Made by a program: the position numbers and the translations under genes. A DNA stretch of 64,000 bases from Francisellaceae bacterium (lineage in GTDB: Bacteria; Pseudomonadota; Gammaproteobacteria; UBA6186; Azoamicaceae): positions 34,616-98,615 of the forward strand of contig JABJGS010000036.1 in assembly GCA_018703155.1 (NCBI GenBank), read 5' to 3'. The notes beneath the pieces are model-generated. The model made no database searches. It worked only from the letters and a program-made list of their open reading frames with translations, and was not told the origin of the DNA. This document shows positions 16,675 to 26,307 of this stretch, piece by piece. Numbering within the stretch: position 1 is the first letter of the stretch; each line of letters opens with the position of its first letter.

Positions 16675-17877
16675 ATGAGTAGATATTTGTTTACTTCAGA
16701 GTCTGTATCTGAAGGTCATCCAGATAAAATAGCAGATCAAATATCTGATGCGATCTTAGATGAAATGTTACGCCAAGATCCTAATGCTAGAGTTGCTTGT
16801 GAGACTTTTGTAAAAACCGGAATGGTACTCGTCGGCGGCGAAGTAAGATCCAGTGCTTGGGTTGATGTTGAAAGTTTAGTTCGCCAAGTAGTCAAAGATA
16901 TAGGGTATACAAATTCAGAGATGGGCTTTGATGGTAACTCATGTGCAGTCCTTCAATCCATCGGCTCACAATCTGATGACATTGCTATTGGTGTAGATGA
17001 GTCTGCAAACCATGAACAAGGCGCCGGTGACCAAGGTTTGATGTTTGGTTTCGCAACAAATGAAACTGACGTATTAATGCCTGCACCAATAACTTATGCT
17101 CACCGATTAGTTGCCAGGCAAGCAAAATTACGTAAAGAAGGAAAACTACCTTGGTTGCGTCCTGATGCTAAGAGTCAAGTCACTTTTATATATGAAGATA
17201 ATGTTCCGGTTGCAATAGATACCGTCGTTCTCTCTACTCAACATGCACCAGAAGTTTCTCAAAAAGTGATTAGAGAAGCAATCATTGAAGAAGTAATTAA
17301 GCCAGTATTGCCAAGTAAATATTTGAAAAAAGAACCAACATATCACATTAACCCTACTGGAATTTTTGTTGTTGGTGGGCCTATGGGAGATTGTGGATTA
17401 ACTGGTAGAAAAATTATTGTTGATACCTATGGTGGCATGTCTAGGCATGGAGGTGGAGCCTTTTCTGGCAAAGATCCATCCAAAGTCGATCGTTCTGCAG
17501 CATATGCAGCCAGGTATGTAGCCAAAAATATAGTAGCTGCTGGCCTTGCTCAAAAATGTGAACTTCAACTTTCCTATGCAATTGGTATTGCCAAACCTAC
17601 TTCAATTATGGTCGATACTTTTGGTACAGGCGTCCTCAATAATGATGCTCTTATCAACATCATTGAAAACGCTTTTGATTTACGCCCTAGTGGCATTATC
17701 AATAGCCTGAATCTACTACGACCAATTTACAAAGCAACAGCAGCTTACGGCCATTTTGGCAGGGAAACAAATGTTTTCCCATGGGAAGCTACTGATAAAG
17801 TTGAAATACTACAGGATATGGCCAAGTCTAAGTCTAAAGGAATCAAACATGGAACAAGCAACACAGCTGAAATCTAA
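16675..17877 (+). CDS. metK: S-adenosylmethionine synthetase
   Basis: Makes SAM from methionine and ATP. The 400-residue protein has the ATP motif GHPDKIAD at 14-21, [12 protein letters not shown] near 117, and the P-loop-like [16 protein letters not shown] near 262. The ATG has AGAGGGA about 9 nt upstream. The 65-bp leader is too short for a SAM riboswitch and none is seen. It heads the operon metK-ahcY-metF-rsmE-ruvX, so SAM supply and recycling are linked. The last 29 bp overlap ahcY. Confidence 0.98.
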   Translation: MSRYLFTSESVSEGHPDKIADQISDAILDEMLRQDPNARVACETFVKTGMVLVGGEVRSSAWVDVESLVRQVVKDIGYTNSEMGFDGNSCAVLQSIGSQSDDIAIGVDESANHEQGAGDQGLMFGFATNETDVLMPAPITYAHRLVARQAKLRKEGKLPWLRPDAKSQVTFIYEDNVPVAIDTVVLSTQHAPEVSQKVIREAIIEEVIKPVLPSKYLKKEPTYHINPTGIFVVGGPMGDCGLTGRKIIVDTYGGMSRHGGGAFSGKDPSKVDRSAAYAARYVAKNIVAAGLAQKCELQLSYAIGIAKPTSIMVDTFGTGVLNNDALINIIENAFDLRPSGIINSLNLLRPIYKATAAYGHFGRETNVFPWEATDKVEILQDMAKSKSKGIKHGTSNTAEI

Positions 17878-19180
17878 AGGAACAACTAATGAATTAGTTG
17901 ACTACAAAGTCGCTGATATTTCTCTTGCCGACTGGGGAAGAAAAGAAATCAACATTGCTGAAAACGAAATGCCTGGCCTTATGGCACTAAGAAAAAATTA
18001 TGCTACCGAGCAACCACTACAAGGCGCACGCATTATTGGGTGTATCCATATGACGATACAAACAGCAGTATTAATGGAAACTCTTGTAGCTTTAGGAGCA
18101 CAAATTCGTTGGAGCTCATGTAATGTATTCTCAACACAAGATCATGCCGCGGCGGCAATGGCTATGGCAGGGATCCCCATTTATGCTTGGAAGGGTGAAA
18201 CAGATGAAGAGTATGAGTGGTGTCTTACAAAATCTATTACTGGTGACCCAACATGGAAACCCAATGTTCTTTTAGATGATGGTGGAGATCTTACTAAAGT
18301 AATGCATGATGACTTTCCAGACTTATTATCTAATGTACGTGGTGTTACTGAAGAAACAACTACTGGTGTCCATCGACTCTATGAAATGCAAAAATCTGGT
18401 CAACTAAAAATTCCAGCGGTTAATGTTAATGATTCTGTAACTAAGTCTAAATTTGACAACTTATATGGCTGTCGTGAATCATTAGTCGATGGCATTAAAC
18501 GTGCAACAGATGTAATGATTGCAGGTAAAGTTGCTGTTGTTGCAGGTTATGGTGATGTTGGAAAAGGATGTGCACAATCTTTAAGTGGCTTAGGTGCCTC
18601 GGTTTTAGTTACCGAGATTGATCCTATCTGTGCTCTACAAGCAGCAATGGAAGGATTTCGCGTTGTAACTATGGAGGAGGCTGCAAGTCAAGCAGATATT
18701 TTTGTTACTTGTACTGGTAATGTCGACGTTATTACTCACGATCATATGTTATCTATGAAAAATGATGCCATTGTTTCTAACATTGGTCATTTTGATTCAG
18801 AAATAGAAGTAGCTTCTCTAAGACAATATAAGTGGGAAAATATTAAACCCCAAGTTGATCATATTATTTTCCCAGATGGGAAACGTATTATTCTTCTAGC
18901 CGAGGGGCGCCTGGTCAACCTGGGTTGTGCAACAGGGCACCCAAGCTTCGTAATGTCTAATTCCTTTACTAACCAAGTTCTAGCTCAAATAGAGCTTTGG
19001 AATAACCATAAGCAATACCCTGTTGGTGTCCATGTATTACCCAAACATTTAGATGAGGAAGTTGCTAGCTTACATCTCGAAAGAATCGGGGTGAAACTTA
19101 CCAAACTAAATGAAAAACAATCAAAATATTTAAATATTGCCATCAATGGTCCATTTAAACCTAACCACTACCGATATTAG
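17849..19180 (+). CDS. ahcY: S-adenosylhomocysteine hydrolase
   Basis: Splits SAH to homocysteine and adenosine. The open frame extends upstream, but I start at ATG 17849 because it has AAAGG 8 nt upstream and the family's N-terminus begins just after ([16 protein letters not shown]). The 443 residues include [26 protein letters not shown], the catalytic [16 protein letters not shown], the NAD motif [10 protein letters not shown], and the conserved C-terminal FKPNHYRY. It overlaps the 3' end of metK by 29 bp in another frame. Use of AhcY instead of the MtnN/LuxS route is typical of several intracellular gammaproteobacteria. Confidence 0.97.
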   Translation: MEQATQLKSKGTTNELVDYKVADISLADWGRKEINIAENEMPGLMALRKNYATEQPLQGARIIGCIHMTIQTAVLMETLVALGAQIRWSSCNVFSTQDHAAAAMAMAGIPIYAWKGETDEEYEWCLTKSITGDPTWKPNVLLDDGGDLTKVMHDDFPDLLSNVRGVTEETTTGVHRLYEMQKSGQLKIPAVNVNDSVTKSKFDNLYGCRESLVDGIKRATDVMIAGKVAVVAGYGDVGKGCAQSLSGLGASVLVTEIDPICALQAAMEGFRVVTMEEAASQADIFVTCTGNVDVITHDHMLSMKNDAIVSNIGHFDSEIEVASLRQYKWENIKPQVDHIIFPDGKRIILLAEGRLVNLGCATGHPSFVMSNSFTNQVLAQIELWNNHKQYPVGVHVLPKHLDEEVASLHLERIGVKLTKLNEKQSKYLNIAINGPFKPNHYRY

Positions 19181-19191
19181 GAGCAGCTTTT

Positions 19192-20019
19192 ATGGCAGAA
19201 TTTAGTTTTGAGTTTTTTCCACCAAGAACAGATAAGGGGTTACAAAACCTTATTAATGTCGCTAAGAAATATGAGGCCCTTAATCCTTCATATTACTCTG
19301 TTACTTTTGGTGCTGGTGCTACGAGCCAAGATAAAACTTTAGATACTATAAAAGCCTTAGCTGATAATGTAAACGTAGCTCTAGTTCCACATATTTCATG
19401 TGTGTATGCAACGCAACAAAGCACTGATAATCTGCTGAAAATATATAAAGATTTAGGTATTAAAAAATTATTAGTGTTGCGTGGTGATTTACCTCCAAGT
19501 GAATCTCTTGGCCAATTTCAGCATGCGATTGATTTGCTAAGATACATAAAGGATAACTATGCCAATGATTTTGCACTTGAGGTTGCGGCCTACCCTGAGT
19601 ATCACCCACAATCAACAAGTGCAAAACAAGATTTTAAATTTTTTAAAGATAAAGTTGATGCTGGTGCCTGCGGAGCAGTTACTCAGTATTTTTATAATTT
19701 TGAATCTTTTGAGCATTTTCATAGAGCCTGTATAGATTACGATATAACAATCCCTATCACTCCTGGCATTATGCCAATTTATGATGTGCAACAGCTAGAA
19801 AGATTTTCAAATCGCTGTGGCGCTGATTTACCTAGATGGCTTTCTAAAGAATTACTTTCTTTTGGTGATGATAAAGAAGCCATGATTGAACATGGTGCGA
19901 AGGTAGTTGCAGAATTATGCAAAAAAGTTCTAGAACTTGGCGTACCAGGTATTCACTTCTACACCTTAAATAGATATGATGCTATTGCTGAAATTTATGA
20001 TTTATTGCGAAGCCCATGA
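19192..20019 (+). CDS. metF: Methylenetetrahydrofolate reductase
   Basis: Reduces 5,10-methylene-THF to 5-methyl-THF, the methyl donor for methionine. The 275-residue TIM-barrel flavoprotein starts FSFEFFPPRT with the catalytic Glu, has LVLRGDLPP near 100, AAYPEYHP near 141, and GIHFYTLNR near the end. Starts 11 bp after ahcY with GGAG. Together with metK and ahcY it covers most of the activated methyl cycle; the methionine synthase gene is not in the window. Confidence 0.96.
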   Translation: MAEFSFEFFPPRTDKGLQNLINVAKKYEALNPSYYSVTFGAGATSQDKTLDTIKALADNVNVALVPHISCVYATQQSTDNLLKIYKDLGIKKLLVLRGDLPPSESLGQFQHAIDLLRYIKDNYANDFALEVAAYPEYHPQSTSAKQDFKFFKDKVDAGACGAVTQYFYNFESFEHFHRACIDYDITIPITPGIMPIYDVQQLERFSNRCGADLPRWLSKELLSFGDDKEAMIEHGAKVVAELCKKVLELGVPGIHFYTLNRYDAIAEIYDLLRSP

Positions 20020-20747
20020 GAAAACTAAGATTTTACTATCCAGAAAAACTTATTACCTTCCAAGAGTTGGCTTTAGATCAAAAGTCACAACACCACCACA
20101 TTAAGCACGTATTACGCTTAAAGGTCGGCAATACTATCGAATTATTTAATCACCACGATAATGTTGCTGAGGCAACAATAACTAATGTTGGTCGTAATAC
20201 GGTACATGTTCAAGTTGGAACGGTTACACAACAACTAACAAAGTCATCACTCTCAACTCATATTGGACAAGTGGTAGCAAAATCTACAGCCATGGACTTT
20301 TTTATTCAAAAAGCTACCGAACTTGGTGTAAGTAAAATAACCCCATTGATCGGCGATCATACAAATATTCGTAAAGCTGGCAATAAACTTGAAGATAAAA
20401 AACAACACTGGGAAAATGTCGCTATCTCAGCCTGTGCACAAGCTTATAGAAATGATATTCCTACTATTGCTGATGCTGTAACTGTAGATGAGTGGTTAGC
20501 CATGGAGCACACTGGGGCAAAATTACTTTTGAATCCTGATCCCAATGACTCTGTAACTAGTTTTTCTCAACATGACAGTTACAATTTATTATTTGGCCCT
20601 GAAGGTGGCCTTACTAAACGTGAAATTGAACTTGCAGATCATCACGGCTTTAGCTCAGTCAATCTTGGACCTAGAGTCCTACGTGTTGAAACAGCCTCTT
20701 TAGCAGTTTTATCGATCCTACAGTATCAATTTGGTGATCTAAAATGA
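20016..20747 (+). CDS. rsmE: 16S rRNA m3U1498 methyltransferase
   Basis: SPOUT-class RNA methyltransferase. The 243 residues have the N-terminal PUA-like part (HHIKHVLRLKVGNTIELF), the linker KATELGVSKITPL, and the knot motifs LLFGPEGGLTKREIE and LGPRVLRVETASLAVLSILQ that bind SAM. It overlaps metF by 4 bp (ATGA) and ruvX by 4 bp, so it belongs to the metK operon, pairing SAM production with a SAM user. Confidence 0.96.
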   Translation: MRKLRFYYPEKLITFQELALDQKSQHHHIKHVLRLKVGNTIELFNHHDNVAEATITNVGRNTVHVQVGTVTQQLTKSSLSTHIGQVVAKSTAMDFFIQKATELGVSKITPLIGDHTNIRKAGNKLEDKKQHWENVAISACAQAYRNDIPTIADAVTVDEWLAMEHTGAKLLLNPDPNDSVTSFSQHDSYNLLFGPEGGLTKREIELADHHGFSSVNLGPRVLRVETASLAVLSILQYQFGDLK

Positions 20748-21151
20748 GTCAAGCCTTGGGCTTTGACTTTGGTATGAAATATATTGGGGTAGCCTCGGGA
20801 CAAACACTAACTAAAACAGCAACTCCACTTACAACAATAAGAGCTAAAGATGGTATTCCAATCTGGTCTGATATAGATCAATTAGTAGATGACTGGCAAC
20901 CTAACGATATTGTTGTTGGCCTACCATTAAATATGGATGGTACTGACCAACTTATGACTAAAAGAGCTAGAAAATTTGCCAACCGAATTAAAGAAAGATA
21001 TAAAAATATTCCGGTACATTTAGAAGATGAACGCCTAACTAGCTGGGAAGCTAAACAGCATAGTGATATTCCTAATAAAAATTTTACATTAATAAATGCA
21101 AAAGCTGCTGCCATTATTCTGCAACAGTGGTTAGAATATAAGATAGAGTAA
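20744..21151 (+). CDS. ruvX: Putative pre-16S rRNA nuclease YqgF/RuvX
   Basis: RNase H-fold nuclease implicated in maturation of the 16S rRNA 5' end. The 135-residue protein has ALGFDFGMKYIGVA with the catalytic Asp, VVGLPLNMDGT near 60, and LEDERLTSWEA near 97 with further acidic residues, then NAKAAAIILQQWLE. Length is normal. It ends the metK operon. Confidence 0.95.
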   Translation: MSQALGFDFGMKYIGVASGQTLTKTATPLTTIRAKDGIPIWSDIDQLVDDWQPNDIVVGLPLNMDGTDQLMTKRARKFANRIKERYKNIPVHLEDERLTSWEAKQHSDIPNKNFTLINAKAAAIILQQWLEYKIE

Positions 21152-21152
21152 G

Positions 21153-21193
21153 TTGACACTTATATATTATTCTTTGTAAAGTTATCTTACAAA
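21153..21193 (+). promoter_or_regulatory. Possible promoter with overlapping inverted repeat
   Basis: TTGACA at 21153-21158 and TAAAGT at 21177-21182 are 18 bp apart, a reasonable sigma-70 pair. A 7-bp inverted repeat, TTTGTAA (21173-21179) and TTACAAA (21187-21193), covers the -10 and start region and could be an operator or a weak ruvX terminator. It lies ahead of the large pilin gene. Confidence 0.4.
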
Positions 21194-21233
21194 CCGATGT
21201 TTGTTTGTGATGCAATGGAGTTGCTTCAAAGTG

Positions 21234-23870
21234 ATGAGATCTCAATTACCTTCGAAGAAACAAGATGGAGCTATCTTAATGATCGCGATGATCATGATAG
21301 CGGTTCTTGTAACAATAGGCTCAGCAACACTATCAGGGGTTATGGCAGAAAGCAAATCAGTACGAGCAGGAAGAGCCCTTCTTGCTAGAGAGAGGCCTGG
21401 TAACTTTGATAAATTAAATACAATTGTTCGCAATAAACAACAAGTTATGGGAAAAATAGATAACGCTCCGTACTTAAAACCTAGAGTTCTTGATTTTGTC
21501 TCTATTGGTAGCACTCAATTAACATTAAATGGCATTCCAGCTGTTTATCAACAACCCAATATCACTAGAATAACTTGTCCAAATAACCTTACTGCATCTC
21601 TACCAGTTATTGGTGATGTATGCCCAACCATCTATAGCAACGACATTAATGATTTTGTTGAAGTTTTCCAAGAAACTTGGGGCGGACATGAAGACTATCC
21701 TAGAGGCAACAAACAAGTGGGGGTAGATGCTAGCAATGCTGACCATGGATTATTCTCTACTGAATCTTATCCTAGAGTATTTATACTCAGCCTGTTGGTC
21801 ATAAACGATAGTATTTACACCTATATTTATAACAAAGAATCATTTTTTATTCCTGCAGACTTTACCCTAGAGGAAGCAATTCCCGACCAAGTTGAAGTAA
21901 TCCAGGAACATATGGGTGTTGGCACTGATAATACTGTCCAAATTAGGATTGTAGAAATGAAGCCATCATCAGTGTCTTTGTGTAACGATAAAAATTATTC
22001 GTATGGTACTGAAATTGGACCAAATATAAACTCAAACTGTCCATCTCAATGTTATAACAACGTTGATCGACCTACATGTACCCAATCTACAAAACTGACA
22101 TGCGAAAGTGTCTCTCCAAGGGCATACTTCACTGATGTTTTTGAAGCCGATCTGACAGCCTTCCGGGATCCAGAGAACATAAGGTTCAATCCTATAAATA
22201 CTCTGGCAAATACCTGTGCTGAGTGGCAGCACAGCGCAATCATTGACTGCTCAGTAAATAATTTAGAATATCATGATCCATATATTATCCCACAGGCAGA
22301 TAGTTATACCTTTACTAATTTAATTGATACCAATATTTTCTCAGTATTTAACAATACTAATAATATGAAACTCCCTGTGCCAGACAATCAACGTGACTCT
22401 TGCTCCAGTTTTCCAGACCACACGGATCTAAAAGCTAATCTTTTCATGGGATCATATTATGATTATGACTCAGAGGACAAACAAGTCATAGGACAGCCTT
22501 ATATTATTCCATCTATACCAGATATCAGAAATAGTAATCCTTATACATATTGGACCAATTTTATTGATAGCAGTCATGAATTGCTTATTAGCAACCCTCA
22601 GGTACAAGCTTTAAAAGCCAACGACACTTTGAATGATTTAATAGTTGAACTAGATGCACCCTGGATAACCATGCCATCTATATTTAGTAAAATTGCTATT
22701 GGTTGGTTAAGCGCAAATCCACAGCAAATAGTCTCGCTCAAATTTTATGATAGTGATCAATATCTAAGAGCAGAGCGCCACAATTCAGATCCAGATTGTG
22801 ATGATGGCTCATGCCTATATGACTGGGACTGTGGCAGCTCTGGAATCAAGTCATTTGACTACTGGTATAATAATTTACCTTATGCATATCATTCTGACTC
22901 AGTTGGCTATTATGTATCGGCTATTGGCAATGTTGCTTGCAATGGTAGCACTGTCCTAAGTGAGGTAAAACCTAATGCTAATGCACTAGGACTAGTTTAT
23001 GATATACCAACTACAATAATGGTTACAGAGCAGCATTGGTTCCAACCTTCAGATACAGTAATCCCAAATTGGTCGTGTAGTTCTGGGATAATAAGTTTTC
23101 TACGACATTTCTGGAATTTTATAATTATAGAAGTTAATGGCAGATGTGGACTTTCTAGACATACCCCTCCTGGATACTATAGACCTGTAACCGTACCACA
23201 TACCACTTACACACCGAACGATCACTATTTAACCGAGAATAAAAAAGCTCATTGGGATAAAGATGATGGAGAATTAGAGTTATCAGAGATTGGGCCTAGG
23301 GTCAAAGGTATTGCAGTCACTACTGGCTCTATAGTAGATTATGTTCATTTTATTCCTTATGATGGCACCAACATTGGTAAATGTACTAACGACCCCTCCT
23401 CCCCAACAACATATAGTGAGCATCGTTTCAGAACAAATTCAAATTATTGTGTTAATGTCCAAGGGGGAGATGAGGGTGGTGGAGCCAGAAATCAACATAG
23501 CACCCAAAACTCACATCAAGACGGCACTCACTTGTATGCAATTACCTGCCCATCTGACTATGTCAAAGAGTTTAAATGGCTACCACAAACTAATTATTAT
23601 GCAAGCAATGATCAATACTCTGATATAGCAATAATAAAAGATATTCGTTGCTCAAATGGCACAACACTACAAGATACTAGTGGAAGAACTCATTATGGGG
23701 CGCAGTCTAACCGATGTCCAAGCCAAGGTACATCTAACAACTATAGAATATGGTGCGATGGGGAGCCTTTACCGCCATATGATGCAACCTCAGAATGTAT
23801 AGAACGAGGGTTTGGGGCTGAATCATCAACAACTATAAGAAATGGTGCTACAACAGGCATTAGTTGTTAA
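21234..23870 (+). CDS. Very large PilX-like minor pilin
   Basis: The N-terminus KKQDGAILMIAMIMIAVL with LVTIGSATLSGVMAESKSV is a type IV prepilin (PilX N-terminal) segment: basic leader, cleavage after Gly12, then a hydrophobic helix; Glu5 of the mature pilin is absent, as in other PilX proteins. I prefer the ATG at 21234; ATG 21210 and TTG 21201 are alternatives. At 877 residues it is several times longer than an ordinary PilX. The body is Cys-rich, with pairs such as DPDCDDGSCLYDWDC near residue 520, and polar (Asn, Tyr, Thr), and I recognise no domain in it. Such proteins (compare TcpB and CofB) can cap the pilus and carry an adhesive module. Neighbouring genes on the other strand are pilT, pilU and a PilW. 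Confidence 0.75.
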   Translation: MRSQLPSKKQDGAILMIAMIMIAVLVTIGSATLSGVMAESKSVRAGRALLARERPGNFDKLNTIVRNKQQVMGKIDNAPYLKPRVLDFVSIGSTQLTLNGIPAVYQQPNITRITCPNNLTASLPVIGDVCPTIYSNDINDFVEVFQETWGGHEDYPRGNKQVGVDASNADHGLFSTESYPRVFILSLLVINDSIYTYIYNKESFFIPADFTLEEAIPDQVEVIQEHMGVGTDNTVQIRIVEMKPSSVSLCNDKNYSYGTEIGPNINSNCPSQCYNNVDRPTCTQSTKLTCESVSPRAYFTDVFEADLTAFRDPENIRFNPINTLANTCAEWQHSAIIDCSVNNLEYHDPYIIPQADSYTFTNLIDTNIFSVFNNTNNMKLPVPDNQRDSCSSFPDHTDLKANLFMGSYYDYDSEDKQVIGQPYIIPSIPDIRNSNPYTYWTNFIDSSHELLISNPQVQALKANDTLNDLIVELDAPWITMPSIFSKIAIGWLSANPQQIVSLKFYDSDQYLRAERHNSDPDCDDGSCLYDWDCGSSGIKSFDYWYNNLPYAYHSDSVGYYVSAIGNVACNGSTVLSEVKPNANALGLVYDIPTTIMVTEQHWFQPSDTVIPNWSCSSGIISFLRHFWNFIIIEVNGRCGLSRHTPPGYYRPVTVPHTTYTPNDHYLTENKKAHWDKDDGELELSEIGPRVKGIAVTTGSIVDYVHFIPYDGTNIGKCTNDPSSPTTYSEHRFRTNSNYCVNVQGGDEGGGARNQHSTQNSHQDGTHLYAITCPSDYVKEFKWLPQTNYYASNDQYSDIAIIKDIRCSNGTTLQDTSGRTHYGAQSNRCPSQGTSNNYRIWCDGEPLPPYDATSECIERGFGAESSTTIRNGATTGISC

Positions 23871-23902
23871 TGACAATATAGTTATATATGGAATGAATTA
23901 AG

Positions 23903-23933
23903 ATCTCCCACTCTAGAATGTAGTGTGGGAGAT
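23903..23933. terminator. Hairpin between convergent genes
   Basis: ATCTCCCACTCT and AGTGTGGGAGAT form a 12-bp stem with one mismatch around a 7-nt loop. It lies between the convergent large pilin and solute-binding protein genes and probably serves both; T-tracts are short. Confidence 0.6.
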
Positions 23934-23957
23934 TGATAAGAAATAACTCAATCATAA

Positions 23958-24698
23958 TTATTTACTAGCATGTTCTTTTACTTGCTTAAGAGCTGCGTTG
24001 AATTTTTGAATAAAATCATTTTTATAAGGAAATTTACTACTGTTTTTAGCAAACCCTACATGAGCATTTTCACTACTTACTTTTTTTATAACTAACCCTT
24101 TAGAAAGTGATGGCATGTCTATCATTAAATTATCAACAAGAATAGAATTGTTAGTGTAACAATCAGCTTGACCTGAGCTCACCATTTCAAGATTATTCAT
24201 AGAAGAGTCACTCTCTATTAATTTTATTTTACCTTCTTTGACCAATACTGAAAAAGGATTCCCCGCAGTATTACCTGTATCTCCAGTAAACGTTAGCCCA
24301 AGATAATCATTAGGAAAATAATTTCTAGGTTGACTCATAGCAGTATTATTACAAACCACAACAAAATCTTCAGTATAGAGAGGCTCTGAATATGGAGAAA
24401 TCCATGGTCTTTCATTTGGTCGATAATAAGGGGGAACAATTGCAAATGCATTGCCATTTTTCACAGCATCTAGACCTTCCTGCCAAGGCATCATTTGCCA
24501 ACGTAATTCATAATCTGGCATTAACTCAAAAGCTTGGCTGACAATATCAACATACTTACCTTTTGCCACGCCCTGCTCATCATAAATAAAAGGTTTATAG
24601 TTTGCATCTCCAACCATTGTAACTACAGTTGTCGCAAAAGCTAATGGTGCTAATAACATAGCGAATATTGTGGAAAGGAATAATCTTTTTATTTTCAT
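23958..24698 (-). CDS. Periplasmic solute-binding protein, family 3
   Basis: I start at the ATG ending at 24698, which follows GAGG and begins the signal peptide MKIKRLFLSTIFAMLLAPLAFA; an in-frame codon 24 nt upstream is less likely. The mature protein of about 224 residues has the layout of amino-acid-binding proteins: NYKPFIYDEQGVAKGKYVDIV at the start, MPWQEGLDAVKNG, a hinge strand, and QADCYTNNSILVDN near 185. No permease or ATPase gene is adjacent, so it is an orphan. It may bind a polar amino acid or act in sensing; ligand unknown. Confidence 0.85.
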   Translation of the reverse strand: MKIKRLFLSTIFAMLLAPLAFATTVVTMVGDANYKPFIYDEQGVAKGKYVDIVSQAFELMPDYELRWQMMPWQEGLDAVKNGNAFAIVPPYYRPNERPWISPYSEPLYTEDFVVVCNNTAMSQPRNYFPNDYLGLTFTGDTGNTAGNPFSVLVKEGKIKLIESDSSMNNLEMVSSGQADCYTNNSILVDNLMIDMPSLSKGLVIKKVSSENAHVGFAKNSSKFPYKNDFIQKFNAALKQVKEHASK

Positions 24699-24870
24699 AG
24701 TTATCAACCTCAAATTGTTCATATTAGTTATTAAGTGTAGTCAAGCAATTTGATATATTGTGAGGGAAATGTTGATAATTATCAGAGCAATTACAATAGG
24801 TTGTAAAGTTTAATAAACTTTCATAAATTGAGAGTAGTTATAGACTAGATAAGAAATGACATTTTCATGA

Positions 24871-24903
24871 AACCTCCCACTGAAGCTTATTCAGTAGGAG
24901 GTT
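24871..24903 (-). terminator. Terminator hairpin after the porin gene
   Basis: AACCTCCCACTGAA (24871-24884) and TTCAGTAGGAGGTT (24890-24903) form a 14-bp stem with one mismatch and a GCTTA loop, 21 bp past the porin stop on the minus strand. Confidence 0.6.
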
Positions 24904-24923
24904 ACACATATTTTTGTAAAAAA

Positions 24924-26036
24924 TTAAGCTACAGTTCCACCAAAACCAATTTTTATACCTAACATAGCAGTTAGGACATTATTGTAGGTTGCAGTGCTAT
25001 TTTTAAGCTTGTAGTTTCTTAGACCCATGTAGACTTCTGCATTTACTGAATCAAATTTCTGAGCAACACCTGCTCCATATGATGTAGCTTTATCATTATT
25101 TGCGACGGCATTCTTTCCATTAAAGTAATCTACCGCAAAATTAGTTTTTCCGTATGAGTTCAAGTCAGATTTTTTACCTACTTGTACATACCCATAGCGA
25201 TGATTTTTATCTCCATCATTTAGCCTTTTTCTTTTTGCAAAAGCCACTGATGCATTCAGCCCTGTACCATTATGTAAAACACCTGCAGAGCCATCTAAAA
25301 CTTTCTCCGCTTTACTATTACCATTTTTAGAAAACTTATAATATCCCAAAGCCCCTCCAAACAATATTTCTTTGGTTTTATCACTATTGTAGGTCAATGC
25401 TACATCTGAGCCATACTGTTCATTATTAATACGTCCAACTGATGCAGACACTACCACACCGGCAAAATCTGGTGAGGTATACCGAGCTCTATTTTTACGA
25501 CCCAAGCCATCATAATTATTAAAGTAAGTCCCAACAGTAGGATCTGTACTCACAACTTTAGAGTTAGAGCTCTTATCATGAAAATATAGTCCACCACCAA
25601 CTACTGAGACAGCAGAATATGAAGTATTCCATGTATCAGAGAAACTAACTTCAGCAGTACCATCTGTAGCCATGCTACCTTTTCCTACTGATATTGTTCC
25701 AAAAGAAGTCTTTAACCAGGTATCAGCATGACGAATTGAAAAAGAATCTGATCCTGATCCGTCTAGCTGATTAACAGAAGCACTATTTGCAGCCACTAAA
25801 CCTAGTTCAAATTTTCCACCTATCATCAAGCATTCTTGTACATCAACATCACCAGCAACACCAAACCTAGTACCACTAGCATCATTGTCTGCAAAAAAAG
25901 TATTTTTTGCATGGCCATCATCTGCAGCAAACGCGACCCTATTAACATGTCCGTACCAAGTAGTCCCAGCTACAGACAACTGCGGTGATAATAATACCGC
26001 TATAGACATAATATATAATTTGTTCTTAATACGCAT
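24924..26036 (-). CDS. Outer-membrane porin
   Basis: The 370-residue protein has a signal peptide (MRIKNKLYIMSIAVLLSPQLSVA) and then a Gram-negative general porin pattern: TTWYGHVNRVAFAADD, SGTRFGVAGDVDV, GGKFELGLV, TWLKTSFGTISVGKGS, and alternating beta-strand residues to the end. It should form a 16-strand trimeric barrel. The last residues are GFGGTVA, so the terminal aromatic residue that normally marks barrel proteins for the BAM complex is missing. A good promoter lies at 26091-26118 and a strong GGAG before the ATG, consistent with high expression. Confidence 0.85.
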   Translation of the reverse strand: MRIKNKLYIMSIAVLLSPQLSVAGTTWYGHVNRVAFAADDGHAKNTFFADNDASGTRFGVAGDVDVQECLMIGGKFELGLVAANSASVNQLDGSGSDSFSIRHADTWLKTSFGTISVGKGSMATDGTAEVSFSDTWNTSYSAVSVVGGGLYFHDKSSNSKVVSTDPTVGTYFNNYDGLGRKNRARYTSPDFAGVVVSASVGRINNEQYGSDVALTYNSDKTKEILFGGALGYYKFSKNGNSKAEKVLDGSAGVLHNGTGLNASVAFAKRKRLNDGDKNHRYGYVQVGKKSDLNSYGKTNFAVDYFNGKNAVANNDKATSYGAGVAQKFDSVNAEVYMGLRNYKLKNSTATYNNVLTAMLGIKIGFGGTVA

Positions 26037-26090
26037 GAGGACTCCAATGTAAACGCTTTAATGATAATAAAAAAATAAAATATTATTCTA

Positions 26091-26118
26091 ATTATAGAGG
26101 GATAATATTAATTATCAA
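26091..26118 (-). promoter_or_regulatory. Sigma-70 promoter of the porin gene
   Basis: On the minus strand TTGATA (26118-26113) is followed after 16 bp by a perfect TATAAT (26096-26091). This predicts a leader of about 48 nt before the porin ATG. Confidence 0.7.
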
Positions 26119-26307
26119 AATTAATTTCATTGCAATAAAGATAATAGAAATATCCATGGTGACAAATTAATGAAATTTTAATTTATTGTTGTAGTAAATA
26201 CCGATTATATAATTGCTATCTGCCAACAGTATAACCATTACCAAAAAATGGTTTTGCGAAAATCCACCACCACCTGAACCAGGAGTTACTGGCATAATAG
26301 TGTAATT

